NCBI GenBank assembly: GCA_030674185.1
Contig: JAPXFY010000023.1
Coordinates: 14,262,186 to 14,326,185 of the forward strand
DNA length: 64,000 bases
Direction of reading: 5' to 3'
Origin: Monoplex corrugatus
Lineage: Eukaryota > Mollusca > Gastropoda > Littorinimorpha > Ranellidae
This document shows, piece by piece, positions 35,595-46,772 of this stretch. A model generated the notes under the pieces. The model did not search any database and was not told where the DNA came from. It saw nothing but the letters and a program-made list of their open reading frames with translations. The position numbers were made by a program, and so were the translations under genes. Position 1 is the stretch's first letter, and the number at the start of each line of letters is the position of its first letter.

Positions 35595-35682
35595 CAGTAA
35601 ACTACAGCCAGAGAATTGAATCCAGTAATGGCTCGTCTTGAATAGAAGGTGTGGTGGCTCCAGAGAACCTGACTCCCCAAGA
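35595..35682 (+). repeat. Left remnant of a 66-70 bp tandem repeat
   Basis: Contains GAATAGAAGGTGTGGTGGCT and CCAGAGAACCTGACTCCCCA, matching units at 37566-37985. It was separated from them by insertion of R1 copy 4. Confidence 0.65.
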
Positions 35683-37552
35683 TCCACGGTGCAGATGCTG
35701 GGGGCTCTTTCAGTATAAATAGTATCCCCACCTTCTGAAAATTCTGTGCTAGAAATTTCCTCTTTTCTGTCACTCTCTTTTTTCTTTCTTCCTCCTTTGC
35801 TTTCTGCTATTTCTTCCTATCATTTTCTGCCTTGCTGGTCCATTCACCTGTATGTGTTCAATAAAGTCTTGCATACTTTTTCTTAGGATTGATAATTGGG
35901 TACATGTATTAAGTGCATTTTTGGCTCTGGGGAGGTGACATATGCGGAAGCAAGTTTAGGTAATTTATGCCCGTTTATGAAAATATATATATTTTGGTGT
36001 CCTTAGGTATGCTTATATTTGTATTCAGATATGTTTTTTTAAATCTTCGTGTGTGATAAATTGGACGGAGTGGTCAAGGCTGGCGGTATGTCTGTAGATT
36101 ATGTGCATGAATGCATTGGTAATTGTACTTGATTTTCTTTTCTTTTTGTTTCCTGTTAAAGTTTTGTATGTTTTGAAGGGGTTGTAGCCCTGATATGACT
36201 CTCTGCAGTCTGCTGGGCTTTAACTCACTCGGGATGGAGAGTTTTCCCCCTAACTTTTCCCCACAGACGGCCCATTTTGAAGGGTTTGGAAAAAAATCAC
36301 ACAAAAAAACAAAACATAAAGGAACAAAATGAAACTTTCAGATCGGAACATTTACATGCTGGGTTAGTTCATGCCAAAATATTGAAGTTCTTCCTTGAAT
36401 ATTTCTTCTTCATGTGCCATGTTGAAAATAGCCCCAGTTTTGTGGTCAGGATCACCGTACAGTCACACACTTTGATCAGCTCAATGAACACACAGTCAAA
36501 GGTGAGAAGGTCTTTGTATGCACAAAATAACATGAATAAAGTAGACTTTGCTCAGGGTAAAAAAAGATAAATTATTAGTGACATTATATAAATAAATGTT
36601 ACAAATTGTCACACAGGGGAATTTGGAAAAGAAAGGAGCACACTGGATGCTTCAGTCCCTATGCACTATTTTCTTAATAATCAGTGTAGTTCTGCACTGA
36701 GTGATACAGTTGGAAGTAGGTGATGGTCTTGTTGGGCTAGCATAGTTTGTCACAGAGGGCAACCTCACACTTTTTACACCAGTTGGGGGTTTGCTGCAGT
36801 TGAACCTCCGGGTGTCTCCTGCTGCCAGCACTACACACATGGCACTTCTTATAAAGTCTTCTGTCACAAACTGATCGAAGAAATCAATGGGGGCGTGGCA
36901 CTCAGCTGGGGCATGCAGGCCACAAGAGCCAGAGAACGGAGGCAAAGTGGGGATAAAACTAAAATCTTTGTGCCAGTCATGCATTAGAAAGTGAATGAAA
37001 CCTCCATCAGACATGTGACTCACTGTGCTTGGCCCGCTGACCACTCGCCTCTCATGACATGTGCGCCCACCTCCCTCTCCCACTTCACTGTCATCTGAAG
37101 CTTTCATTCTGGAAACACTTTCACCATCATCTTCATCATGCTCGTTGATGTCGGATCCTTGAGTCTGAAGCACTTAAATTTGCTTCAGAAGCAGTAAAAC
37201 GCCACTGTCGTGATCTGCTTTGCTCCAAATAAATTCGTACTCACCTGCGACGCCATTTTCGACACGAATGCAGATTAGCCAGTCATGTGGGGTGCCGAAG
37301 TCAATCGTTTCCCGACAAGCATATTGCTACAGAATCTCACAAAGTAACTTTCCACTTGACCCTTGACACGTCTGCAATGCCCAGTATAGCTTCGGTTGGC
37401 ATGCCACGTTACGAGGGAAGCGTCGAAAAAATTTTAATTATCGAAACCGCTATAGCTTTCTGTCATACAGAACCGTGCCTTACGTCAGGAACGCTATAGT
37501 GTTCCATCATACGGAGTGAGTTAAACAACAATAACAATAACAATCATTACAA
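35683..37552 (+). mobile_element. Retroposon R1, copy 4, interrupted by a piggyBac element
   Basis: A 13-bp duplication TGACTCCCCAAGA flanks the copy (35670-35682 and 37553-37565). It has the full head (GGGGGCTCTTTCAG and TATAAATAG), AATAAAGTCTTGC, and the 3' end GGGCTTTAA, continued after the insertion as ACAACAATAACAATAACAAT. Without the 1.3-kb insertion it is about 570 bp including the tail, close to copy 2. Confidence 0.8.
36224..37520 (-). mobile_element. Internally deleted piggyBac element, 1297 bp
   Basis: Bounded by TTAA on each side (36220-36223 and 37521-37524). Ends are CTCACTCGGGATG and, inverted, CTCACTCCGTATG. On the minus strand a mini-exon ATGGCGTCGCAG/GTGAGT (37255) and an acceptor TGCTTCAG (37166) frame a small intron. 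The frame continues with acidic sequence and FIPTLPPFSGSCGLHAPAE...APIDFFDQFVTEDF, like the start of the piggyBac transposase domain. It then jumps to a C-terminal Cys-rich domain (CHVCSAGSRRH, WCKKCEVALCDKLC, FQLYHSVQNYTD), after a frame change and with an internal stop. The catalytic core between them is missing, so it cannot be autonomous. Confidence 0.8.
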
Positions 37553-37565
37553 TGACTCCCCAAGA

Positions 37566-37985
37566 GAAGTTTTTGGTTGTCGCCTTTGTATAGAAGTTGG
37601 CCTAGAGATTCTGAATTCCCTAGAGAACTAAATCCCTTCATAGCACCCCATGTATGGAAGGCACGCAGTCCAGGAGAACTTGAATCCCTGGAGAAACTGA
37701 ATCCCTTGATGGTGCCCCTTGATGGAAGGCGTGGCAATCCCAAAGAACCAGAACCCATGGAAAACATGAAGCTTTTGATGTTGTCCCTTTTTTGAAAGGT
37801 GTGATGGCCCCAGAGAACCTGAATCTCCAGGAGAAACTGAACCTTTTGATCAGACCCCTTATTTGGAAGCTGTTCTGGCCCCAGAGAACCTGTAGATACT
37901 AAATCCCATAATGTCTCCTCTTGAATGGAAGGCTTGGTGGCCATGATAGAGAGCTAGAATGCCCTGATGGTACCCCAGGACGGAG
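37566..37985 (+). repeat. Degenerate 66-70 bp tandem repeat
   Basis: About six units with landmarks CCCAGAGAACCTGAAT, GAGAAACTGAA(T/C)CC, TTGAT and GGAAGGCGTGG. It abuts the GT microsatellite before the gene 1 exon. All frames are repeat shadows. Confidence 0.7.
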
Positions 37986-38032
37986 CAGCCAGTTGTCGTA
38001 GTCATAGTGTGAGACTTTGTGTAAAACACTCT

Positions 38033-38036
38033 GGTG

Positions 38037-38067
<31 letters not shown>

Positions 38068-38126
38068 GTGTGTGTGGTGTGTGTGTGTGTGGTCGTGGGT
38101 GTGCGTGTGTGTGTGTGTGTGTGCAC
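38033..38126 (+). repeat. GT microsatellite before the gene 1 exon B acceptor
   Basis: (GT)n with TGG interruptions on the transcribed strand, ending about 45 bases before the acceptor at 38171. UG repeats are known binding sites for TDP-43 and CELF-type splicing factors, so an effect on splicing of this exon is possible. Confidence 0.9.
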
Positions 38127-38171
38127 ATTGACAGCAGTGTTACTACTGTGTGTGGTTGTGTGTGTTCACAG

Positions 38172-41100
38172 GGCAGCGCAAGACAGTCACAGCCACCAGA
38201 GTCAACAACAACAACATCAACAACAGTCACGCAGAGATGTTCACAGGGACGAGTTGCCGCGCGAGACCACAGGGCGTCGTGGTCGTCCCAGAATGCACAG
38301 CCCCTGCCCCGAGCGGAGAGATCCAGGGGGCGGGCAAGACTACATGTCAGGACCACGGGAATTGTCACGTCGAGGGTCAGGAGGCGTCGCAGGTGAGGAT
38401 TACTTGCAGTCAATGCAAGTAGCATTGGCAAAATACGGACAGGTCCACCCTTCTCACAGGATACCTCCTTCCTCCCGACTCCCATGTCAACAACTGCTTC
38501 CGGCACTCAGGGTCCTCTACCCGTCGCTTCTGTTCAAAGCGCAATGGTGATGGCTGCGATGGGGGGCCTGCATCCACACCCTCCATCACCACTCCAGCCT
38601 CGTCTCCATGCCCCACACCCTCATGGGGCCGCGTCATCTCAGCCACCACCTCTGTTGAGAGTGGATGGATTGGAGCGCGGTGAGCGCCCTCACCATCTGC
38701 AGCCCAAGCCTCCACCTCCATCCCATCCGCCATCCAGATCTTGTGCATGTACATCATGTGGTTTATTCTTTGCACGTGATGCAGAGAGAGTTCGCATGAT
38801 GCAGCAAGGACAAGTGGAAAGAGGTCATCCTCGAGTGTCTTCTCAACCCCCTCACTCCTACTCCAAGTCTCTGGCTACCCCATCTCATTCCTTGAAGTGG
38901 CCAGGTGCAGAGTTGCGTCATATGGAGGGGCGACATATGGATCACAAACAGGACAAACACCACCCCCATTATCCTTACGCTCGAGGTCCGGACGTTTACC
39001 CAGCCAGCCACCCAGCGTACGGCATTCAGACGGGCGTCCCTGTTCCACAGATGGTGTACGCAGAAAAACCACCTGCCCCTGAGGTGAGACATGCTGACCC
39101 TCACTGCCCCAAGCCCTTCGACAGGGCGGAGTACACTCACAGACAGAATAAACCAGGTTATGAAGAAACTGCGATGAGAGAGGCTGGCAGACATCAATAT
39201 TCAACAAACATGGCCTCTGGTAAACCCCCAGCCCCCTCCTCTCATTCTCACATCCAGCCTCTTCCTCATGCTCAATCCAGTGCCCATGGGCACAGTGTTC
39301 GAAAATCTGAAGACCCTTTGTTAGATCTGACTTACAGGAGAGACATATCTGCACCAGCTTCCAATTTTGCTGAGGAAGACAAACCATTAGATCTTTCTGC
39401 CAAAAAGCCGTCCTCGCCAGCATATTTTTATGATCGACAGGACATGAGGCATCGCCGGGAAGATGACCATCGATTCGACTCAGGTGACTCAGAATTGGAT
39501 ACTCATGGACGAGGAGGTATAATGTCTGATCGAAGTCGCGAAGGAGAGAAGTACATGCCAGCCAGCCAGCATCTACACAACCTGGAAACCAGCGTGGAGA
39601 CCCACTTCCAAAAACTTCAGCACAGTGCCCACAGAGGGGGGGTTCCCCACCTTGCCATGGCACAGAACTTTGGCCCAGGGATGCACCCTCATGCTGCAAG
39701 TGCAGGAGTACCACCTCCAAACATCAGTGTGGGACGACCTCAGCCCAACGCAGGACGCGGCAGTAGTGTCCCTCTCCCCCCTCACCACCCAACCATGCCC
39801 CCTTCTCACCCCAGTCCTAGTGGTGGCTGTCATGTGGGGTATGCTACTCCACACCTGGTCCCTCCTACCCTACTGAACCACTTCTTTCCCCTGGAGGTCG
39901 CAGGCCCCAACTGCACCCCATCCCTGCCCCCAACCCTTCCACCACGCTAGGATCAGCTCCCCCACGCTCTGTGCCAGGCTTCCAGAGTAGGACTAATAGC
40001 TCTTCCCATTCTGGGACTCCCAGTAGTTCCTCCCTCTCGCTGCCTCCTGGTGCTTCCCCAGTTCCTCTCACTCACAGTGGTTCATCAGTTCCTCTTACCC
40101 CTGGAATACATACACACATGATGGGCAGCTCACCCTCTCCCATGGTGTCTGCACCCACTGCTGTACCCGGAGTCACCCCTCCAGCCGTTTCCAGCCCGCA
40201 GAGAACAGGGAGTGGGGGAAGTCTTGCGCCTTTCACCTCAGAGTATGCCCATCCCAGTGGCAGCCGGTCTGTTTCTCCTCCTCCTGCCAGTGACTTGAGA
40301 GGTGAGGAGCGACGGCGAGGCAGTGTGTCCAAACATGAGCCCATCCAGAGCATCATCGGCAATAACAACCCCCAGGACATCCTTTACCTCATATGCCGGC
40401 TGTGTCGACAAACCTATGGCAGTCCTTACGGCTTCCGCAAACACTTCCGCAACCAGCACGGGTTTGAACCTAAGGCAGAACACACACTGGTGCAGACCAT
40501 CTCTGCCACAAAGAATGCTCGCCAGATGTCTGGTGGGGTGACGCCCACTCTGGATCCTGAGAGTCCTTCAAGTGAGGGATACACTCACCTCAGTAAAGCG
40601 GACAACATGAGTTATCCCTCACATGCTGCCTCTCCTCGACCAGATTTGGTACGACCAATAGCACCAAGCCCAGGCAGTGCTGGTGGTGAGTCATTGGGCG
40701 AGTCCCATTCTGGTGAGGGGGGGAATATGTCAGACCTCAAAAATCGCAACAGTTTTTCCCGCACTAGTACAGACAGCAAGGGCAGATCACCCACAGGTTC
40801 AGGGTCTGGAGGTTCCGTAGGGGATGAGAGAGAGGACACAAAATGTTTGCAATGTCCAGAGTGTGGTCAGACCTTCCAGCTCAATGATTTTGGCTCCTAC
40901 AAACGCCACTGTCGCCAGCATGGGCAGATGAGGGGTGTGCAGAGGGGAGACGGTGGGGCAGTCACACAAGGTGTTTACGCTTGCACGGAATGTCAGCGTT
41001 CCTTCCCTGACTCTCAGCAGTTGCAGGAGCACATGTCGCGTCACCAGTCCAACACACCGGCTGTCGTGTGCACTCTGTGCCGTGCGTCCTTCTCCTCTAC

Positions 41101-42022
41101 CATCGAATATCAGGAACACGCCCGAACTGTCCATGGTGGTGGTTCTGTTGAGTCAGTCTCTTCCTCTTCACCAGTCACCGTCAGTGCTAAAGCCAAGGTA
41201 TCATCTGCCTCATCTCACTGTGACATTTCTTCCACTAGTATGGCCATCAAACGCGAGATTCCCAGCACATCCTTGGCAGATTCCTCGTGCTTTAACCTGA
41301 TGGTGACCACACCTTCTGACTTGGAGATTTGCAGGTTACCGGCCGACCCCATTGTGACCAGCGCCAGTCCTGACAGCAGTTCCGACAATAAGAAAGGCCA
41401 GGAGAATGGGTCTGATGGCAAGAAAGTGACAGACAGTAGTGTGTCCAGTTCTGAGCAGAACAAGATGGAAGTTGTGAAAACAGAGCCAACGTCAGTCAAC
41501 TCCCCCAAACCAGGCTCTGCAGATGGAACTGATGTGCCCCCAGTGACAGAGGAGAACAAAGATGGCATAAAGACTGAAATGGATGATAAATCTCTGCCTT
41601 CTGTGGGTGTCAACAGCAAGTGTAATTCCGCATCCATTGAAGGTTCCTCTAGTTCTTCTTTAGACACAGATGAAAGTATGGAACTGTTCATGTACAAACA
41701 CAAAAAATTCAGCGCTCATCGAAAACGTTCGGCATCTAATGCTAGCGAGAATTTGGCGAGTGATCCCAAGCAGACATGCCTGGACATAAAAGAGACCAAG
41801 ACTGAAAAGACACAGCAGAATGTGGTAAGTTCGGCAATGGAAAAACAGCAGATAAAGCCTGTAGACCCCTCTTCTAAGACAGGGTCAGTAGAGGACAAGC
41901 CCTCCACTCCTTCAAAATCTGCGCCTTCGAAGGCAGAAGCTCGCCATCCGTTGCCCTTTGTGTGGGATAGGGTGACACGAAGTCAAGCGGGCAAGAACGC
42001 TCGCTCCACGGATTACTCTTAA
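38172..42022 (+). CDS. Gene 1 exon B: CtBP-motif C2H2 zinc-finger regulator
   Basis: Acceptor TGTGTTCACAG/GGCAGC. The first frame (to about 38450) has a Gln/His-rich run and TGRRGRPRM, an AT-hook-like patch. The second (about 38450 to 39890) is Pro/His-rich, with CACTSC (38743) and two CtBP-type motifs, PLLDLT (39313) and KPLDLS (39382). The third (39890-42022) has four C2H2 fingers: C-x2-C-x12-H-x4-H at 40394-40459, C-x2-C-x14-H-x3-H at 40853-40921, C-x2-C-x12-H-x3-H at 40982-41044 and C-x2-C-x12-H-x4-H at 41069-41134. Sumoylation-type sites IKRE, VKTE and IKTE follow (41243-41580). Each frame change equals one missing base. With two bases added, exons A+B give 1737 codons including the stop. 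The ensemble suggests a nuclear corepressor that recruits CtBP. The paired LDLT/LDLS motifs recall LCOR-type corepressors, but no helix-turn-helix is seen, so the family is open. Confidence 0.85.
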
Positions 42023-43020
42023 CGCTACGACAGTTCGACTTGTTGACATTGTTATATTGTCATCTGCTCCTTGTATAAGCGTACTATTTCACAACTACTG
42101 AGACATTACAGTTTGGACACAAGACAGTGTGCACATGCAGAATGGGAAAAGAGTGGTTTAGAAACAGATTTAAATGAAATGGATGGATGTGAGATGGAAC
42201 AAGTGTTAAAAAAAAGATTGATAAAGACGGAGGAGAAGGAGGATTCAAGGAAAGAGACAGCATTAACTGAAGAAACGTGCACTGTGAGGAGTGCTAATAG
42301 AGCCATGAACCCTGTTGAAACGGGTTTGATTTGTTAGGAAACATTGTGTACAGATCAAATAATTATCCAGTTTCATCTGTAATGTTGAAGGAGCTACAGA
42401 GAGCCTTAAGTCCAGTTGAATATAATTATGTGAAATCTGAAATCAGCAAGTTTGATTGTTAAAACTAAGAGAAAATATTGTTTGGGTTGTGTTCTCCGTT
42501 GAAGACATGGAGGAAAGTCTTTGATTAGCAAGTTTGGTGAATAAGACCGAGAGAAAATAATGTGTGCGTGGGTTGTGTTTAGTGTTGAATACACATAGTG
42601 TGTATCTTAAAGAGAGAGCCATAGACCCGATTGAATTCGCCAAATACACAGACTGTTTCTCACAGAGAGAGCCATAAACCCAAATTGTTTAATTAATAAG
42701 ATGAAGATTGGTGGATAAAAGAAAATGTGTTTTGGATTGTGTTCACCTGTGCCAGACTGTAATGGAATATGGTGCATGTGTTACTGTTAGTTTTATTTAT
42801 GATATAATATGTAAAATGAAATTTACTTGTAAACCTTGTTTGTTTGTTTTTTTCCACTTTGTGCATCATTTTTCTGTGTTGGCTGGCCCACATCCAACGT
42901 GGATGTTGCAACAATGTGTTGTGTGTGAGTGCAAGTGTCATAGTGTGTGTGTTGTTAGCCACGTGACCAGTTGCCATAGGCAGGACCTATGACCAAGGTA
43001 AGGTATGGAATTAAACACAA
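42023..43020 (+). other. Probable 3' UTR of gene 1
   Basis: Starts right after the TAA at 42020. A degenerate motif GAGCCATA.ACCC..TTGAA recurs near 42302, 42399, 42614 and 42672 with AGAGAGAG before it. A candidate polyadenylation signal ATTAAA lies at 43010-43015. A frame of 88 codons (42071-42337), in the same frame as the CDS but after two stops, is not counted as coding. Confidence 0.4.
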
Positions 43021-44437
43021 AAAGAATCAGATGTTTTCTTTGGCCAGATGCATGTATGTTACAACTTAAATTTTTAGTGTGAGACCAGATTGGGTAAAGG
43101 TCCATCCTTTCACTACTGAGAAATGTGTCATGTTAGTGACATTGCAGTATTGGATTTTTTTTTACACTACTTGAATAACCCCCTGTCAGTGTATGCAAGT
43201 GCACATGCAGGATACACATGCATGCGTATGTTTGTTGTACATTATGGTTGGGTTGTATCAGTAATATTGAAACATGAAATCGTGAAACTCTGCTGAAATA
43301 GTGTGAATACATTGAGAACTAAAGTCCAAAGAGTATCAGTATACAGGTGTAGTATACTTCGTTGTCCATTTTTAAAGGAGACATTTCAGATGTTAATTAA
43401 CACTTACAGACAGAACTTGTGACACACTTTGTTCAGAGAGCTGTGTGCACTGTTACTTGGCAAACTGTTGTTGGAAGTAGATGGTTAATACATACATTTT
43501 CATGATCTATATTCTCAGAAAACATTCTTGAAACGAAAAAGTATAATTTTCACTACTGACAGATATATATTCTTATTTGTGTGTATTTATGTCTTAGTGT
43601 GTATGTATGTATTTTATTATGTATTTTTTTATTTTATCGGTTGGTTGGTTGATTAATTTTAGGAAGGAGAAAGAAATGGTCTAGTGACATATTTATGAAT
43701 GTCCTTTCAAGCAACCTGGGACCGCAGTTGCCTGCCCAGTCATGTTCACAAAGCTATCACGCGTGTGCTGTCTTCTACTTTTTTCTAGTTGCTGGTAGTG
43801 TTCAGTCTGGTTTTTCATTCATATCCAAGTGACCAAGATGTAGGCCCACTGTGTACAACTTGTAGTGCACTTGTGATGTGTGCAAATTAGTGAGTTATAC
43901 TATAGTTTCCTGTTTTGAAGAAAAGGAATGCTTTTATTCAGCCTGTTCACAGAAAATAGGGCATGCTTTTTATTCAGCCTGTTCACATGTGTATTATTTA
44001 ACCCCTTCCCTGCCACAATATTTGTGGCCTTTTGCATTGCTAACTGCGGGATAAAATCTTGTGTTATTCAGTATGTTCACTAGTTTGTTCACTGCTCATT
44101 CATTTCGTAAGATATCTTTTCAGTTTTTGGCATGTATTTTGTTTATATCCTTGGCTTTGGTTTGATGTCATAGTTATTTGATTTAATTGAAAAATACTAT
44201 GATTAGAGGTGATGTAATGAACCTTTTTCTAAAAAAAACAAGAACAGTTTTCGGAACATACATACACACACAGTAGCACATAAAACCACACGAAAACAGA
44301 GCAGTATTTAGTTTTTGTGTGTAATATTAATAAGCATCAAGCGAAAAAGTTTTCTTACTATTATTACTCCCTGCAAATGTTTTTCTATGCAAAGTCAATA
44401 ACTTGAATAAGGTCTTGCGTGTAGCACAGTGGAGGCA
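43021..44437. other. No gene seen
   Basis: AT-rich sequence with GT-rich patches. It could be further 3' UTR of gene 1. A 29-bp segment GCTTTTTATTCAGCCTGTTC is nearly repeated at 43929 and 43968. Confidence 0.4.
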
Positions 44438-44790
44438 GAGACAGAGTAGGCAGTTGTTCCACCATCTTGAATCGCATTATTGAGTTTGTTACTTTCCAGT
44501 GCTAATTAGACTAATTAAAATTCAATTGTCTGAACGGTGGAAGGGAAGAAACTGCACTATGACATCTCCACAAGAGGTTGGCCAAGTTTCTAGTGTTATC
44601 TCCCATTTTGCCCCTCCCCACCCTCACCCCCGGAAATTTCGATGACAGAAGTCCCCCACATTTGTGGCAGATACAATTACGGGCGTACGGACATGTCAAA
44701 ACAGCCCTGTAGAGACACGGCGTAAGCAGGGAAGAGGATAAATTCCAAATTGCCAGATGGTCTGTAGATAAGATTGTTTTCAAAATGATG
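44438..44790 (+). repeat. Dispersed repeat R4, copy 1
   Basis: Aligns with 48768-49060: CCATCTTGAATCGCATTAT, then GACATCTCCACAAGAGGTTG, then GCCAAGTTTCTAGTGTTATC, then AATTTCGATGAC, then GTAAGCAGGGAAGAG. High similarity over about 290 bp. Non-coding. Confidence 0.75.
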
Positions 44791-44844
44791 CAGAAACGGT
44801 CTTATGTCTCATGAATCACCAGACACTATGCTGTTTTAATTTAA

Positions 44845-45064
44845 CTCTTTGACTCCCGCACCCTATCCCTGCAGAAAACTGGTGGATAGGGTGAGAATCA
44901 AAGGGTTAAATGTTTGCTTTGCTAGCATGGTTGGCAATGCAGGATGCTGGTGGACAGGCAGGAAGCTGGTGGATAGGGTGAGGGAATCAAAGGATGAAGT
45001 TTTTGCTTTGCTAGTATGGTTGGCAATGCAGGATGCTGGTGGACAGGCAGAGGGAGTCAAAGGG
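44845..45064. mobile_element. TTAA foldback element with repeated arm
   Basis: TTAA at 44841-44844 and 45065-45068. Begins CTCTTTGACTCCCGCACC and ends GGAGTCAAAGGG, with an extra internal right-arm unit (GTTTTTGCTTTGCTAGTATG) and internal TTAA at 44906-44909. Confidence 0.7.
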
Positions 45065-45068
45065 TTAA

Positions 45069-45564
45069 TCAGGGCTTAAAACGTTCCGCGTCTGGGCGGA
45101 TTTCGCGATTTCAATTTGTCGGGAAAAAAAAAAAAAAAGGAACAAGGCATCCGTGATCGGCTTGCAAGCGTTCATAGCAATGGCGCGCAAGTTATGGCCC
45201 CTGATTTGCCCCTGGATCCCCCCCTAGTTTCAGTGGGTTTTTTCCTCCTCTTGTTTTAAGCCCTGGTTAATGTATCGTTTTAGCATCAGGTTTTCTGAAC
45301 ATTATTTAGTTCAGGTGTGAAAAGCTTCAAGATGAATATGACATGGATATGTCCCATGTATATGATGTGGCCAGTGTTGTTAAGTTTGAACACCATTGGC
45401 CATGTAATATAATGGCTGTTCTGAATGCAACAGTAACATTTGCAGATGTAGTAGGCTACTTGAAACTTCACTGAGTACATTTCATTTTTAAAAGTTAGAA
45501 GGCAGAGCTTGAATTGTTTCAGATATGGCTGACTTAGAGTGTGTGTGTGTGTGTGTGTGTGTGG

Positions 45565-45596
<32 letters not shown>

Positions 45597-46205
45597 TGAG
45601 TGAGGTGAGGATGAGAGAGAGAGAGAGCAGTTTCAAAGTAATTTCAGAGTTACTAGTTTCTAGCTTCACACCTTTTGCTGCTGCATTAATTGTAGAGGCC
45701 GTGGACATGACTTTAATTTACTACCAAGCCTGATTTGCATTTTCAAAACTTAATATAATGCCACCACTCACGTACTTCAAACTTCGAACACAAAACATCT
45801 GAAAGTGAATGTTTGATTTGTGTTTGGTTAAAATAACAAGACTTGCCCATTTTCGACCATAATCATTGTCACTTTCAAGTAAATAGTCTACATGATGTGT
45901 GTATTTATACATGTATGAATGTGACAAGAAGCAGTCATGCATTAATGAAGGAACCACCCTTCTGTTTTTTCCCCCAGCATTAAGTGTTGTAGTGTTAGTA
46001 GTTTGGATAATGTATACTATCTGCTGGTCTTTCTGGCTTTTATAAATCAGTGGTACTGTTATAAAGACACCGTTAAGTGACTTAGCTATCGTGCCCCTTT
46101 GAATGAAATTGATAATGTCAGGTAATATTTTGTTATAAGTCATGTAACCCTTTTGTTCCCTAACTCTCCACCAGCTTTCTGCATAAATATGGTGGACATG
46201 GTGAT
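45069..46205. other. No gene; microsatellites
   Basis: A16 near 45124-45138. (GT)n at 45539-45596 followed by a GA run. Nothing else recognised; the long minus-strand frame at 45721-46398 derives mainly from the CA array. Confidence 0.5.
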
Positions 46206-46244
46206 GCACACACACACGCACGCACTTACACATACACACACGCG

Positions 46245-46303
<59 letters not shown>

Positions 46304-46318
46304 ATTCTGACACACACA

Positions 46319-46355
<37 letters not shown>

Positions 46356-46458
46356 CAAACACACACACACACACACACACACACAACACACACACCACTT
46401 ACACACTACACACACGCGTACGACACACACACACACTCCACACACAAATACACACACA

Positions 46459-46498
<40 letters not shown>

Positions 46499-46596
46499 GC
46501 ACGCACGCACTACACATACACACACCCAACACGCACACACACACACACACACAAATACACACACCCCACACAACACACACACACACACACACACAA

Positions 46597-46650
<54 letters not shown>

Positions 46651-46657
46651 GCACACT

Positions 46658-46694
<37 letters not shown>

Positions 46695-46772
46695 CACACA
46701 CACAGACACACACAGAACACACACACACACAGACACACACACAACACACACACAACACACACACACACACAC
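46206..46772. repeat. Large CA microsatellite array, about 570 bp
   Basis: Made of (CA)n stretches separated by recurrent variants AACACA, AAATACACA, GCACGCACGCA, TTACACATACA and CAGACACA. Blocks such as ACACACAAATACACACA recur at 46445, 46550 and 46593, which indicates higher-order duplication. The 150-224 codon frames are pure repeat translation. Confidence 0.95.

Noticed and set aside
35151..35773. Minus-strand frames over RTE copy A and R1
   Set aside because: The coding sense of the retrotransposon is the plus strand; these are antisense shadows, as are 52387-53044 and 55741-56364.
38393..38459. Short intron (GTGAGG to TTCTCACAG) explaining the first frame change in gene 1
   Set aside because: Splicing it would lead into the third frame, which closes soon after, not into the frame that encodes the following protein-like sequence.
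39573..39854. Minus-strand frames opposite gene 1 exons (also 38875-39720, 41215-41703, 25637-26119)
   Set aside because: Shadow frames of the coding strand with no domain or splice context.
39835..39950. Short intron or programmed frameshift explaining the second frame change
   Set aside because: The skipped sequence reads as normal protein in the upstream frame and no slippery heptamer in the right phase is seen; a one-base indel is simpler, although an intron cannot be fully excluded.
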